From XYA12-FULL-58-9 sp001798605 (GTDB lineage: Bacteria; Myxococcota; XYA12-FULL-58-9), in the NCBI GenBank assembly GCA_036736205.1, contig DAINMX010000045.1:1-34822 (forward strand): 34,822 nt of DNA, in the 5' to 3' direction. The translations under genes and the position numbers were made by a program. This document shows, piece after piece, positions 34,703-34,822 of the stretch. The notes beneath the pieces are model-generated. The model saw nothing but the letters and a program-made list of their open reading frames with translations. It was not told where the DNA came from and ran no database searches. Each line of letters begins with the position of its first letter. Positions within the stretch are counted from its first letter, which is position 1.

Positions 34703-34822
34703 GCCGGCGCCTCCGCGGTGCCCTTCTTCTCGGTGCGCCGCGCGAGGCCGAAGAACAGGAAGCCGTTCCAGGGCGTGCCGGCGATCGCCCGAGCGACCCT
34801 GGACACCGTGGCGTACCGCTCG
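34699..34822 (-). CDS. C-terminal end of a DUF2924 protein (partial)
   Basis: Reading leftwards from the window edge, 40 codons are open to a TGA that overlaps the recombinase ATG as ATGA. The visible residues contain AIAGTPWNGFLFFGL, the C-terminal signature of DUF2924 proteins, which are commonly encoded directly upstream of serine recombinases. The N-terminus lies outside the window. Confidence 0.75.

Overview
The window looks like a stretch of chromosome from a Gram-negative, deltaproteobacterium-like organism (Myxococcota or Bradymonadia are my best guesses, by inference only) carrying an integrated, more GC-rich defence island at its right end. Pointers to the host group are very large multiheme c-type cytochromes, secreted EGF-like Cys-rich proteins, lipoproteins with Gly-Asp repeat linkers, and a proline/glutamine-linked DUF1844 protein.

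Region 1 (1-9252, minus strand) is one tightly packed operon read from 9252 leftwards. It encodes a membrane ferredoxin/flavin/haem-b type oxidoreductase, a periplasmic cytochrome with 30 CxxCH motifs, a lipoprotein cytochrome with 8 CxxCH motifs plus one CxxxCH, a probable outer-membrane beta-barrel with an SH3-like N-terminus, and an EGF-like secreted protein that runs off the left edge. The junctions overlap or are nearly overlapping (only the last is 52 bp). The order reads like an inner-membrane to cell-surface electron conduit.

Region 2 (9449-18748) is ordinary chromosome: a two-domain GH3 NagZ-like lipoprotein, two lipoproteins with Gly-Asp linkers (one with C..Q.GC.W repeats, one of unknown fold), an ACT-domain malic enzyme, nicotinamidase PncA with a 28-bp tandem repeat in its leader, a 71-aa conserved-looking protein ahead of an HtrA-type protease, a DUF1844 protein and a tRNA-Asn(GTT) with a strong terminator.

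Region 3 (about 18829 to beyond 34822, all minus strand) is a mobile defence island. From the right it holds the tail of a DUF2924 protein, a large serine recombinase, a helix-turn-helix protein, then an excisionase-like HTH gene and a long operon: hsdM, a 68-aa ORF, hsdS, an OLD-family ATPase/TOPRIM nuclease, ptuA, ptuB, hsdR and an AlbA_2/Schlafen-type ATPase. A Septu-like pair and an OLD nuclease are thus nested inside a type I restriction-modification operon.

The strongest single novelty is hsdR. Its protein carries a C-terminal LexA/UmuD-like S24 autoprotease domain, with Ser and Lys catalytic residues and an Ala-Gly candidate cleavage site all in place. This suggests that restriction may be controlled by DNA damage. 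The second is the putative porin-cytochrome conduit of region 1.
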